DNA from: Erysipelotrichaceae bacterium
GTDB lineage: Bacteria; Bacillota_I; Bacilli_A; Erysipelotrichales; Erysipelotrichaceae
Assembly: GCA_031272515.1 (NCBI GenBank)
Contig: JAISTR010000009.1
Coordinates: forward strand, 41,291-105,290
Length of the DNA stretch: 64,000 bases
Reading direction: 5' to 3'
The position numbers were made by a program, and so were the translations under genes. The notes under the pieces were generated by a model, which was not told the DNA's origin, made no database searches, and was given only the letters and a program-made list of their open reading frames with translations. This document shows positions 36,361-45,322 of this stretch, piece after piece (the stretch's first letter is position 1; each line of letters begins with the position of its first letter).

Positions 36361-37419
36361 ATGTTAACAGCAAGGAAAGAACTGTTTACCAGCCTGAATT
36401 TTTTAGAGTGGCAGGACTACTGTGTGAGTCAGGGTGCCAAACCCTACCGCGGCAGCCAGATTTTCAGCTGGATTTACCGCAAGTATGCAGTCAGCCCACA
36501 AGAAATGAGTGATATTGCCAAGGATTTCCGCGAGAAGCTGGAAGCGGATTTTGACTGGCAATTGCCGGAAATAGTACAAAGGCAAGTCTCCCGGGATGGC
36601 ACCATCAAGCAGCTGTTGAAGCTGTCGGACGGGACCTTGGTGGAGTGCGTGCTGATGCACTATGACTATGGCAAGAGCGTCTGTGTGAGCTCCCAGGTGG
36701 GCTGCAATATGGGCTGCTCGTTTTGTGCTTCGGGTCAATTAAAAAAACAGCGCGATTTAAAAAGCGGGGAGATGATGGCCCAGGTACTGAGCTTTCAAAG
36801 GGATTTGGCGATGGAAAACCAACGGATCTCCCACATCGTGGTCATGGGCATCGGGGAGCCCTTTGACAACTATGACGAGGTGCTGGACTTTGTGAAAAAC
36901 GCCAACGATGACCGGGGCCTGGGCATCGGTGCCCGGCACATCACGATTTCCACCTGCGGCATTGTGCCGATGATCCGCCGCTTCGCTAATGAGCCCTATC
37001 AATTCAACCTGGCGATTTCCCTGCATGCACCCACCGATGCGCTGCGGGATCAAATCATGCCGGTCAACAAAGCCTATCCCTTAAGTGAACTGATGGGGGT
37101 TTTGGATGAATATGCGGCACTTTCCAACCGCCGGCTGACCTTTGAGTATATTCTTTTAAAAGGCTTTAATGACAGTCCGGATTGCGTCAGGGCCCTGGCG
37201 AAACTCTTACGGGGACGCAATGCCTATGTGAATCTGATTCCTTATAATACAGTTGACAACAACGGCTTTCAAACGGTAGATTATAAGAGTGCTTTACAGT
37301 TTTATGATGCAGTCAGCAAGGCCGGGGTCAAGTGCACCCTGCGACAAAAACACGGGGAAGACATAGACGCGGCCTGCGGTCAGCTGCGCGCCTTTGTTTC
37401 AGGAGAAATGAAAGCATGA
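36361..37419 (+). CDS. rlmN: 23S rRNA/tRNA A2503/A37 methyltransferase RlmN
   Basis: The 352-residue radical SAM enzyme starts on the base after the rsmB stop. CNMGCSFCASGQ gives the Cx3Cx2C cluster motif. Conserved catalytic cysteines are expected near the C-terminus and at VECVLMHY; KCTLRQKHGEDIDAACGQL fits the C-terminal one. It adds C2-methyl to A2503 of 23S rRNA and A37 of some tRNAs. There is no room for a Shine-Dalgarno outside rsmB, so coupling is likely. Confidence 0.96.
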   Translation: MLTARKELFTSLNFLEWQDYCVSQGAKPYRGSQIFSWIYRKYAVSPQEMSDIAKDFREKLEADFDWQLPEIVQRQVSRDGTIKQLLKLSDGTLVECVLMHYDYGKSVCVSSQVGCNMGCSFCASGQLKKQRDLKSGEMMAQVLSFQRDLAMENQRISHIVVMGIGEPFDNYDEVLDFVKNANDDRGLGIGARHITISTCGIVPMIRRFANEPYQFNLAISLHAPTDALRDQIMPVNKAYPLSELMGVLDEYAALSNRRLTFEYILLKGFNDSPDCVRALAKLLRGRNAYVNLIPYNTVDNNGFQTVDYKSALQFYDAVSKAGVKCTLRQKHGEDIDAACGQLRAFVSGEMKA

Positions 37420-38162
37420 AATACTATGGCAGCAGTGACATTGGACGGGTCAGAACCGCCAATCAGGACAGTTATCTCACCGTCAGCAATCAGGACGGCG
37501 ATGTTTTCGCGGTGGTCTGCGACGGGATCGGCGGCGGTAATGCCGGCGATGTCGCCAGTTCCCTGGCGGTCCGCTATCTGGGCGAACAGTTCGCCCAGGT
37601 GCATTCCTTTGCCAGTTCCAAAGAAATTCAAAGCTGGCTTTCGAGCTGTTTTGCGAAGGCCAATGACTATATCTATCATTCCGCTCAAATCAATTCCCAA
37701 ATGGCCGGGATGGGGACTACCTGTGTTGGCTGTGTGATCAGCCTGCAGGGCAACTTTGTCGCCAATGTCGGGGACAGTAGGGCGTACGGCTATGATGAGA
37801 GTGGTGAGCTGGTACAGATCACCCGCGACCACAATGTCGCCTTTGATCTTTTCAAGCGGGGGGAAATCAGCAAGCAGGAGATTGCGACCCATCCCAAGCG
37901 CAATATCGTAACCAAAGCCCTGGGCATGCGGGGGACCTTGAAACCGGATCTGTTTGAACTGGCCCCGCAGGTCAGTCAGCTTTTGCTTTGTACCGATGGT
38001 TTGCACGGCTATGTGCCGGAGCAGTTTATCGGCGAGGTGCTGGGCAATACCAAATACAGTCTGCGCAAGAAGGTTTCGGCGCTGATTGATCTGGCCAACA
38101 AGGCCGGGGGATTTGACAACACCACGGTTGTTTTATTGGCGCTGGATAGGAGGGAATTGTAG
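37416..38162 (+). CDS. prpC: PP2C-family Ser/Thr phosphatase (PrpC/Stp)
   Basis: The 248-residue PPM phosphatase starts at ATG 37416 (ATGA overlap with rlmN). GSSDIGRVRTANQDSY, FAVVCDGIGGGNAGDVAS with the metal-binding Asp-Gly, GMGTTCVG and FVANVGDSRAYGY are the standard motifs, and DGLHGYVPE and DNTTVVLLAL are near the end. It reverses phosphorylation by the PASTA kinase encoded next; the gene pair is conserved across Bacillota. Confidence 0.95.
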   Translation: MKYYGSSDIGRVRTANQDSYLTVSNQDGDVFAVVCDGIGGGNAGDVASSLAVRYLGEQFAQVHSFASSKEIQSWLSSCFAKANDYIYHSAQINSQMAGMGTTCVGCVISLQGNFVANVGDSRAYGYDESGELVQITRDHNVAFDLFKRGEISKQEIATHPKRNIVTKALGMRGTLKPDLFELAPQVSQLLLCTDGLHGYVPEQFIGEVLGNTKYSLRKKVSALIDLANKAGGFDNTTVVLLALDRREL

Positions 38163-39823
38163 TGGCAGCATTGTTAGCGAATCGCTACCAGCTGATCAAA
38201 CAGCTGGGACATGGCGGAATGGCGGATGTTTATCTGGCGATGGATACAGTGTTAAAACGGGAAGTAGCCATCAAGATTCTGCGCGGGGAACTGGCCAGCG
38301 ACCCGGTTGCGCTTTTGCGCTTTCAGCGGGAAGCCAATGCGGTCAGTGAACTCTCCCACACCAACATCGTGCAGATCTATGACGTCGGCGAGGAGGCCGG
38401 GCGTCAGTATATCGTCATGGAGTACATCAACGGCAAGACCCTGAAGCAGTTCTTGAGCGTCCGGGGTGCCCTCTATAAGGAAGAAGCCGTATTTATCATG
38501 AAGCAGCTGGTCTCGGCGATTGTCGAAGCCAATGCCAAAAATATCATCCACCGGGATATCAAACCCCAGAATGTGCTGATCAAGGATGACGGCACGATTA
38601 AGATCACCGACTTTGGAATCGCCTTAGCCCAGGATGCGATGGAATTGACGGACAAGGATTCGGTCATGGGTTCGGTGCATTACCTGGCCCCGGAGCTGGC
38701 GCGCGGCGAGGTCGCCACGCCTGCCAGCGACATCTATTCGATGGGAATTGTGTTCTATGAGCTTTTGACCGGGGAGGTGCCGTTCCGAGGTGAGTCAGCG
38801 GTGCAGATTGCCATGAAGCACATCAGTGAACCGATGCCCTCCGTGCGTACCTTTAATCCCTCCTTGCCCCAGGCGATTGACAACATCGTTGCCAAGGCAA
38901 CGGCGAAAAACCCGATGTACCGCTACGGGAGCGCCAAAGAGATGCTCAATGACCTCAACACGGTTCTTGATCCATCCCGGGCGGGCGAAGCGAAGGTACA
39001 GGTCGAACCGGAAGGGGTGGGCGATACCACCAAGGTCATGCCTTTCTCCTCGACTGGCAAGAAGACCGATGAAAAGCGCTTCTTCAAGACCGCCATCGGC
39101 ATCGGCTTGGGGGTGATGAGCTTGGTGATGATCATCGCCCTGGCCTCCTTGACCCTCAACTGGGCCAACAACAACAAGAAGATCAAAATCCCCGATATCA
39201 TCGGCATGAGTCAGGCGGAGGCGGAAGCGGCACTGCCGGATAATCTGACGGTGAAATATGAGTGGATTACCACCGACAATACGGAAAAGGACCACGTCGA
39301 CCATACCTCGCCTGCCACCGGTACCGAAGTCAGCCGCGGGGTGACAATCACGGTCTATATCTCCAAGGGCAAGTTCATCATCATCGATGACTACGCTGGC
39401 AAAAATTACACCCTGGAGGCCTTGCAGCAGGTCTTTGCGGGAACCCGGATTACCATTTCCACTGAGTATGTGGAGGACAAGGACCACGCTGCCGGATTAA
39501 TCTTAGAGGTCACCGGGGTGGCGGTGGGGGACAAAGTCGATCCCAGCATTGCCAAGCAGATCAAGGTCAAGGTTTCCTCTTATCCCCGTGTCAACATTCC
39601 CTATACGATTCTTGGCATGAACATCTACGATGCCAAGGCACTGCTGGAAGCGGAGGGCTGTGTGGTGGTGCTGGATGCGATGGATGCATCCCAGCTGCCG
39701 CCGGAGAATCAGGCCAACCTGCGCTATGAAGTCGTCATTGCCACCAATCCGGAACCGGGCACCTACTATGAGCAGACCCCGGAAGCGGTGATTCATATCA
39801 GTTATTATCAGCCGGTTCCCTGA
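38162..39823 (+). CDS. pknB: PASTA-domain Ser/Thr protein kinase (PknB/PrkC)
   Basis: The 553-residue kinase starts at GTG 38162, sharing one base with the prpC stop; GGAGG lies upstream. The cytoplasmic kinase (about 1-275) has GHGGMADVY, the VAIK lysine, HRDIKPQN and DFGIA. One transmembrane helix lies near residues 303-328. The outer part holds three PASTA-like repeats starting at about 335 (IPDIIGMSQAEAEAAL), 405 and 480. The second is degenerate. The repeats sense muropeptides or lipid II and control growth and wall synthesis. The PASTA/transglutaminase lipoprotein at 14 kb is a possible partner. Confidence 0.96.
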   Translation: MAALLANRYQLIKQLGHGGMADVYLAMDTVLKREVAIKILRGELASDPVALLRFQREANAVSELSHTNIVQIYDVGEEAGRQYIVMEYINGKTLKQFLSVRGALYKEEAVFIMKQLVSAIVEANAKNIIHRDIKPQNVLIKDDGTIKITDFGIALAQDAMELTDKDSVMGSVHYLAPELARGEVATPASDIYSMGIVFYELLTGEVPFRGESAVQIAMKHISEPMPSVRTFNPSLPQAIDNIVAKATAKNPMYRYGSAKEMLNDLNTVLDPSRAGEAKVQVEPEGVGDTTKVMPFSSTGKKTDEKRFFKTAIGIGLGVMSLVMIIALASLTLNWANNNKKIKIPDIIGMSQAEAEAALPDNLTVKYEWITTDNTEKDHVDHTSPATGTEVSRGVTITVYISKGKFIIIDDYAGKNYTLEALQQVFAGTRITISTEYVEDKDHAAGLILEVTGVAVGDKVDPSIAKQIKVKVSSYPRVNIPYTILGMNIYDAKALLEAEGCVVVLDAMDASQLPPENQANLRYEVVIATNPEPGTYYEQTPEAVIHISYYQPVP

Positions 39824-40722
39824 TGCTTAGCGGTCGTATCATCCGTTTGATTTCCAATCACTACCAGGTTTTGGATTCGGATCAAAATGTCTATCCGGTT
39901 TTACCCAGCGGCAAGTTACGGCTTACCGGCAAGCCGCTTTGCGGGGATATTGTGGATATTGAAGAAAGCAGCGGGCAGTGGCTGATCAAAGCCATACAAA
40001 AGCGCAAAAATGCTTTAAGCCGGCCGCCGATTGCCAACGTCGACCAGGCTTTGATTACCGTCTCTGCCAAAGATCCCGACTTTTCCAGTCAGCTATGCGA
40101 CCAATTGATTTTTCTGGTCTCTTTACAGGACATTACCCCGGTATTGGCCATCACCAAGGTCGATTTACTGGATCCAAAGGATCCCCTATGGGATTTGTTT
40201 TATGACTATCAAAGAAGCGGTTATACCGTGCTGTTTTGTGAGAAAGACGAAAAAAATCAGGAGCTCTATCAAATCCTGCAGGATAAGATCACAGTGCTCA
40301 GCGGGCAAAGCGGGGTCGGGAAATCCTCCCTGATCAACCGCATTGCCCCGGACTTTCAGCTGCAGACCCAACAGATCTCGAAAGCCCTGGGAAGGGGCAA
40401 GCACACCACCCGCCATGTTGAACTCTACCCGATTGGAAGCGGCTGGGTGGCGGATACCCCGGGCTTTTCCAAGCTGGACTTCACGCATATCGATTCCTTT
40501 GATTTGCGTGATTGTGTCCCGGACTTCAAGGCAATAGAAGGGCAGTGCCGCTTTCGCGACTGCCTGCATCAAAATGAACCCGACTGCATCATCAAGCAGG
40601 CGGTTGCGGATGGACGGGTCTCGAAGGTCCGCTATCAGCACTATCTGGAATGTCTCAAAAGTACACAGGAGGTAAAAAAACATGGCGATCGTCGCCCCCT
40701 CGATTCTCTCATTGGATTTTAA
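39823..40722 (+). CDS. rsgA: Ribosome small-subunit GTPase RsgA
   Basis: The 299-residue protein starts at ATG 39823 (TGATG overlap with pknB). OB domain first, then a circularly permuted GTPase: G4 ITKVD precedes G1 GQSGVGKSSLIN and G3 DTPG. A zinc knuckle CRFRDCLHQNEPDC follows. RsgA matures the 30S subunit. Its last 41 bases overlap the start of rpe. Confidence 0.96.
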   Translation: MLSGRIIRLISNHYQVLDSDQNVYPVLPSGKLRLTGKPLCGDIVDIEESSGQWLIKAIQKRKNALSRPPIANVDQALITVSAKDPDFSSQLCDQLIFLVSLQDITPVLAITKVDLLDPKDPLWDLFYDYQRSGYTVLFCEKDEKNQELYQILQDKITVLSGQSGVGKSSLINRIAPDFQLQTQQISKALGRGKHTTRHVELYPIGSGWVADTPGFSKLDFTHIDSFDLRDCVPDFKAIEGQCRFRDCLHQNEPDCIIKQAVADGRVSKVRYQHYLECLKSTQEVKKHGDRRPLDSLIGF

Positions 40723-41326
40723 CCGCTTTACACAACAGCTCAAGGAGGTAGAGAAAGAACCTTCCAGCTGGATTCACTTCGATGTGATGGACGGGCACTT
40801 TGTGCCCAATTTGACCTTTGGCCCCAAGATTCTGGCCGATGTGAAAAAGTGCGTGGATCTGTTTTGCGATGTGCACATCATGGTCAGCAAGCCCGCTGAG
40901 GTTGCCGACTGGTTTGTCAAGGCCGGTGCGGATTTGATCACCTTTCATTTGGAAGCAATCGATGACAAAGCCGGCCTGGCTTTGGTGGAGTCCCTGCATG
41001 GTAGAGACGTCAAAGCCGGGATATCATTGAAACCAAATACACCGGTTGAAGCCCTGCTGCCTTATCTGCCGGTGGTGGATTTGGTGCTGGTGATGTCGGT
41101 GGAACCGGGCTTTGGCGGACAGTCCTTTATGGAAAACAGCTTAGCCAAGCTGGAATACTTACAACAGTACAAAAAAGAGCATCAAAGCAAATACCTGATT
41201 GAAGTGGATGGGGGCATCAATGCCACCACCGCCCCGTTAGTAAAGCAAGCAGGCGCCGAAGTGCTGGTTGCCGGCAGCTATGTTTTCGGTGATGAAGTCG
41301 TAAACCGGATACGCAAACTTCAATGA
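40682..41326 (+). CDS. rpe: Ribulose-phosphate 3-epimerase
   Basis: The 214-residue TIM-barrel enzyme starts with AGGAGGT before ATG 40682, inside the end of rsgA. HFDVMDGHFVPNLTFGP, DVHIMVSKP, MSVEPGFGGQSF and VDGGIN hold the metal and phosphate ligands. It interconverts ribulose-5-P and xylulose-5-P in the pentose phosphate pathway. Confidence 0.96.
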   Translation: MAIVAPSILSLDFNRFTQQLKEVEKEPSSWIHFDVMDGHFVPNLTFGPKILADVKKCVDLFCDVHIMVSKPAEVADWFVKAGADLITFHLEAIDDKAGLALVESLHGRDVKAGISLKPNTPVEALLPYLPVVDLVLVMSVEPGFGGQSFMENSLAKLEYLQQYKKEHQSKYLIEVDGGINATTAPLVKQAGAEVLVAGSYVFGDEVVNRIRKLQ

Positions 41327-41943
41327 AGGCCCTGATTGTTCTGGAATACCTGCCGGATTTAATCAAACATTACGATTATCTGATCGGGGTGGAGAAGGGG
41401 GCTTTGGCTTTGGCCAAAGCCGGCATCCACATGGATGCGGTGATCGGTGATATGGATTCCCTGAGTGCCAGTCAAGTCAAATTGGTGCTCGCACATTGCG
41501 ACAGCCACATCCGCTTGCAGGTGGAAAAGGATGAGAGTGACAGCCAGGCTGCCTACAAGCTGGCGAAACAGCAGGGAGCAGATGAAGTTATCATCATCGG
41601 CGGTTTGGGAAAAAGGGCGGACCACTCCTGGGTGAACCTGATGATGGTCTATGATTACGCAGACATCACCCTGATGGATGGTCAGAATACCATTCGGGTA
41701 TTACTGCCGGGCGAGCAGGTGATTGATAGCGGCCCCAGACAGTATTACTCCTTCTTTGCGCCGGAGTCCTGTGTGCTCTCCCTCACCGGCGGGTTCCACT
41801 ATCACCTCAAACAGCGCCATCTGCAGCTATACGACCTCTACACGCTCTCCAACCAGATTGACAGCTTCCCCGGCCATATCCTGGTACAAGAGGGCAAGTG
41901 CCTGATGTTTATCAGCAGGGATTTACCAAAGAAAAAAGGCTGA
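41323..41943 (+). CDS. thiN: Thiamine pyrophosphokinase
   Basis: The 206-residue protein starts at ATG 41323 (ATGA overlap with rpe). AVIGDMDSLSA holds the metal-binding Asp pair, with EKDESDSQAAYK and IIGGLGKRADHSW as further family blocks and a C-terminal thiamine-binding beta domain. It makes thiamine diphosphate. It is last in the priA operon, the same place as in B. subtilis. Confidence 0.93.
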   Translation: MKALIVLEYLPDLIKHYDYLIGVEKGALALAKAGIHMDAVIGDMDSLSASQVKLVLAHCDSHIRLQVEKDESDSQAAYKLAKQQGADEVIIIGGLGKRADHSWVNLMMVYDYADITLMDGQNTIRVLLPGEQVIDSGPRQYYSFFAPESCVLSLTGGFHYHLKQRHLQLYDLYTLSNQIDSFPGHILVQEGKCLMFISRDLPKKKG

Positions 41944-41962
41944 GTTTCACCTCAGCCTTTTT
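41935..41962. terminator. Bidirectional terminator, thiN / amidohydrolase
   Basis: Stem AAGGCTGAG/CTCAGCCTT with an A-run on one side and T-run on the other, between convergent genes. Confidence 0.9.
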
Positions 41963-41968
41963 GGATGC

Positions 41969-43570
41969 TCATGATCTTTGATATACGCTTACGCCGTTTA
42001 CGATGGTTTGTTCGACTTTGACATCGAGGATATTGGCCGGGTCAATCGAGAAGATGTCATCGGACAAGACCACCAGATCAGCCACATATCCCGCTGCGAT
42101 TCGGCCTTTGGTGTCTTCCTCAAAGGAGGCATAGGCACTGCCCAGCGTGTAGGCATCAATGGCCTGGGCAACCGTGACTTTCTCGTCAGGATTATAGCCG
42201 CCTTCCGGCTGGTGATGCAGGTCTTCGCGGTTCACCGCGCAATGGATGCAGGGGATTGGGGCGAAGTTTTCGACTGGGGAGTCGGAACCGTAACTGACAT
42301 GCGCTCCCAGCTCTCTTAAGGTATTGAAGGCATAGGAAGTCTTTGCCAGAGCCGGTCCCACCCGGTCTTCGACGATGTGCAGGTCGTACTGCAAGAAAAT
42401 CGGCTGCACGATGGCGGGGATATGATAATCCGCAAAGCGGTGGAGCAGGTCTTCATCGGTAATCTGCACATGGATGACGCCATGGCGGTTGGGGTTTTCG
42501 TGATCTGCAAGGATGGATTGGTAGATGCTCACAATGCGCCGGATTCCCTCATCGCCAATGGCATGGCATACGCATTGGATGCCAGCCGCATCGGCAGTAT
42601 GGACAAAGCTGTCCAATTGGCTGACACTCAACACTTCCAGCCCGCGGTTGCCCGGGTCATCGGCATAGTCATTTGACATCAACGCGGTCCTGGCTCCCAG
42701 GGAGCCATCCGCAAAGAGTTTGACCGGGCCATAGCGGTTGAAGGCGGGATTGTCGCTGCGGTTATAGCCGCTGGCAATCCGGCTTGCCAAATGCTCAGGG
42801 CTCGAAAAGGAAACCTGATGGTTGATGCGCAGGGTCGGATTGTCGCTGCCATAAAGCAGATAGCCTTCTTCCACGGCATCGCCAATCGGTGAGCCCAGAT
42901 ACAGGTCGTTGGTGGAGACCGAGGTCAGTCCCAGGCTGTTGGCAACCCGGGCAATCGCATCCAGCGAAGCTTTGACTTCTTTTGGGGAAGGCACACCTTC
43001 GAGCTGATTGCGCAAAGCGCCTACGGCGTTCTCATAGAGTATGCCATTGCAGGTGCCGTCCTCCTCAAAGCCCAGCGAGCCGCCCTCCACGACAAAGTTC
43101 TCATCCAGATGGTAGAGTTCGATTGCTCTGGTGTTGACCACCGCCATGTGCCCGCAGGCACGGGTGTAGAACACCGGGATGTCAGTGGTAATCTGGTCCA
43201 GGTCATGACGGGTCAAAAGCCGCTGCTCATCACTGAAGTAGTCCTGAATCCAGCCGCGGCCGACCAGTACCCGGGTATCGGGATGGGCAGCCAGATAGTT
43301 GCGTCCGGCTTCGATACAGGCTTGGATGGATTCCATGTTGTTGAGGTCCACCATCTGCAGAAACAAAGCACAGGAATACAAATGCATATGCGAATCGTTG
43401 AAGCCCGGAACCACCGTGCGGCCCATAAGGTCGATGGTGGTGTCTGCACTCCAGCCTACAGCATCGTCGTTGCTGCCGACATGGGTGATGATGCCATCAC
43501 TGACACGGATGGCTTGTTGAAAGACTGAATCACTGACATAAAAATTCCCGTTTCGATAGATCGTACTCAT
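41969..43570 (-). CDS. YtcJ-like metal-dependent amidohydrolase
   Basis: The 533-residue protein belongs to the amidohydrolase superfamily. The N-terminal beta segment leads to GFNDSHMHLYSC with the HxH metal pair, and later CHAIGDEGIRRI and YGSDSPVENFAPI give further metal ligands. It resembles the YtcJ/NfdA branch, whose known members hydrolyse N-substituted formamides or amides. It lies 10 bases downstream of the permease in a unit headed by a lysine riboswitch, so an acylated or amide-linked lysine derivative is a conceivable substrate; this is inference only. Confidence 0.85.
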   Translation of the reverse strand: MSTIYRNGNFYVSDSVFQQAIRVSDGIITHVGSNDDAVGWSADTTIDLMGRTVVPGFNDSHMHLYSCALFLQMVDLNNMESIQACIEAGRNYLAAHPDTRVLVGRGWIQDYFSDEQRLLTRHDLDQITTDIPVFYTRACGHMAVVNTRAIELYHLDENFVVEGGSLGFEEDGTCNGILYENAVGALRNQLEGVPSPKEVKASLDAIARVANSLGLTSVSTNDLYLGSPIGDAVEEGYLLYGSDNPTLRINHQVSFSSPEHLASRIASGYNRSDNPAFNRYGPVKLFADGSLGARTALMSNDYADDPGNRGLEVLSVSQLDSFVHTADAAGIQCVCHAIGDEGIRRIVSIYQSILADHENPNRHGVIHVQITDEDLLHRFADYHIPAIVQPIFLQYDLHIVEDRVGPALAKTSYAFNTLRELGAHVSYGSDSPVENFAPIPCIHCAVNREDLHHQPEGGYNPDEKVTVAQAIDAYTLGSAYASFEEDTKGRIAAGYVADLVVLSDDIFSIDPANILDVKVEQTIVNGVSVYQRS

Positions 43571-43580
43571 ACCTTGTTAC

Positions 43581-44972
43581 TTACGCCTCCTTTGCGCGAA
43601 ATGCAGGTATCAGATAATAGACGCCGATAGCGGCGAGCAGAATCGTGGTGCTGATGATGGCCGTTTGCCAGTCCGCGATGAAGGTGTTGACGGCCAAAGC
43701 GAGGTTAATCAAAATTGCCAGCGCCGGGATAACCGGATAGCCCCAAACCTTGTAGGGACGCTCGATATCCGGATACTTCACTCTAAAAACAAATAATGAG
43801 GCAAAGACCAGGGCATTAATCAATAAACCGGAGAAGACCACCAGGTTGGTCAGTTGGTCGAGATTCCGTAAAAAGACCAGAATGATGGAAACCACAGAGG
43901 AGAGAATCAGGGAGACCGATGGCACTTTGGTCTTTGGATCCAGGTGCGCCACTTGCTTGAAGAAGATGCCATCCCGGGCCATCGCGTAGTAGGCGCGCGG
44001 GAAGACCATAATCATGGCGTTGAGGGAGCCCAGCATCGAGAGCACCATGGTGACTGAAACCAGGGTGAGGCCGATGTTACCAAAGATGCGTCCGGAAGCG
44101 TCAGAACCGAGGTAGACATTGCCGGCATTGACATTTGCCAATACTTCGTTATAGGGCAATACCCGGTAGATTGCCAGGTTGAACAGGGTATAGAGGACTG
44201 TGACGCCGACAATCGAGAAAATGATAGCCAGGGGGATATTGCGCTTGGGGTCCTTGATTTCCTCGGAAACAGTATTCAGATTAGCCCAGCCTTCATAGGC
44301 CCACTGGGTGGCAACCACCGCAAAGGCAATCATGGAGAATAATTGAATTCCATTGGGAGAAGAACCATCCGCCAGCGTACCACCGGCTGAAAAATTCGGG
44401 TTGGTGGTGCCAAAGAGCAGTCCGGCTGCCAGAATCAGGACAATCGGAATGACCTTGATGACCGTCAGGGCATTGTTGAAGCGGGAACCGCCGCGAATGC
44501 CGAAGTAGTGCAGGGCTGTAAACAGGATGATGGCGGCGACGGCAATCAGCTTGCCGGTCATCTCATCCACCGCAATAAAGGTTTGAAGCCGCATCACAAA
44601 GGCCAGGGCGACTGCCGCGATGGAGCCGGGCGAGCCAATCAAAAAGCCGGAGATGACATTGGCGAAGGCCAGGGGACGGCCATAGGCTTCCCGCAGGTAG
44701 ACGTAGGAACCGCCGGCCCTGGGAAACATTGCCCCCAGTTCGCCATAGCAGATTCCGGAAAGCAGGGTAACCATGCCGCCAATGACCCAGGACAGAATTG
44801 CCAGGCCTTCGGAGTTGCCCGTACGGGCGAAAACATAGGAGCCGATGTAGAAAACACCGGAGCCAATCATGATGCCGACCAGGATATTGGTGGCACCAAA
44901 TAAGGAGACGGAACGTGACATTTCCGTCGCGGTGGACTGCAGTTGCGCCACCCGTTCATTCTTGGTTGTCAT
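43581..44972 (-). CDS. APC-family amino acid permease, predicted lysine-related
   Basis: The 463-residue membrane protein starts at ATG 44972 after AAAGGAG. IMIGSGVFYIGSYVF in helix 1 and GGMVTLLSGICYGELGAMFP in helix 2 are APC/LAT-type signatures, and about twelve helices are visible. By sequence it resembles LAT-type exchangers such as SteT more than LysP. The lysine riboswitch in its leader is direct evidence for control by lysine, so import of lysine or a related cation is the best guess. It is first in a two-gene operon with the amidohydrolase. Confidence 0.88.
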   Translation of the reverse strand: MTTKNERVAQLQSTATEMSRSVSLFGATNILVGIMIGSGVFYIGSYVFARTGNSEGLAILSWVIGGMVTLLSGICYGELGAMFPRAGGSYVYLREAYGRPLAFANVISGFLIGSPGSIAAVALAFVMRLQTFIAVDEMTGKLIAVAAIILFTALHYFGIRGGSRFNNALTVIKVIPIVLILAAGLLFGTTNPNFSAGGTLADGSSPNGIQLFSMIAFAVVATQWAYEGWANLNTVSEEIKDPKRNIPLAIIFSIVGVTVLYTLFNLAIYRVLPYNEVLANVNAGNVYLGSDASGRIFGNIGLTLVSVTMVLSMLGSLNAMIMVFPRAYYAMARDGIFFKQVAHLDPKTKVPSVSLILSSVVSIILVFLRNLDQLTNLVVFSGLLINALVFASLFVFRVKYPDIERPYKVWGYPVIPALAILINLALAVNTFIADWQTAIISTTILLAAIGVYYLIPAFRAKEA

Positions 44973-44988
44973 AAACAACTCCTTTCTT

Positions 44989-45022
44989 GAAATAAAAGAT
45001 TGTTTCCCATCGGAAACAATCT
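44989..45022 (-). terminator. Attenuator terminator of the lysine riboswitch
   Basis: On the minus strand, AGATTGTTTCC/GGAAACAATCT with loop GATG, then TTTTATTT. Its 5' arm TTTCCGAT can instead pair with ATCGGAAA at the riboswitch P1 3' side, the antiterminator. Confidence 0.93.
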
Positions 45023-45040
45023 GAATGTCAAGAAAGTTTT

Positions 45041-45203
45041 CCGATAGCGCCTCTGTCCAATTTGGACAGGAGTGTATGAAGTGTTCCTTCATACCCCAAT
45101 CAGAACGGTTTCACCCGGTCTGTTTCGGCGGTATTGCCTTTCCTGCTGGTCTTTGAGCGACCTCTCGCAGCAGTACTCATCGTTACCGCGCCTCTATCAA
45201 TCT
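45041..45203 (-). promoter_or_regulatory. Lysine riboswitch (L box)
   Basis: The minus strand matches the lysine aptamer. GATAGAGGCGCGGTAACGAT opens P1 and the loop-E region, AGTACTG follows, GGAAAGGCAATACCGCCGAA is the conserved core segment, and P1 closes with GGCGCTATC. Together with the terminator and antiterminator it is a full OFF switch: lysine binding should stabilise P1, release the terminator arm and stop transcription of the permease and amidohydrolase. Confidence 0.94.
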
Positions 45204-45211
45204 TTGTGTGA

Positions 45212-45240
45212 ATCATAACACTGAATTTTGGGGATGTAAA
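45212..45240 (-). promoter_or_regulatory. Promoter of the lysine riboswitch operon
   Basis: On the minus strand TTTACA (45235-45240), 17-base spacer, TATGAT (45212-45217); transcription would begin just before the aptamer. Confidence 0.75.
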
Positions 45241-45322
45241 GGGAAAATGAAAAAATTTTCTGAAAATTGCGTGAATGGGAAAACGGACCGTATGCTATCA
45301 TGGAATTTGAAAAAGAGGAAAC

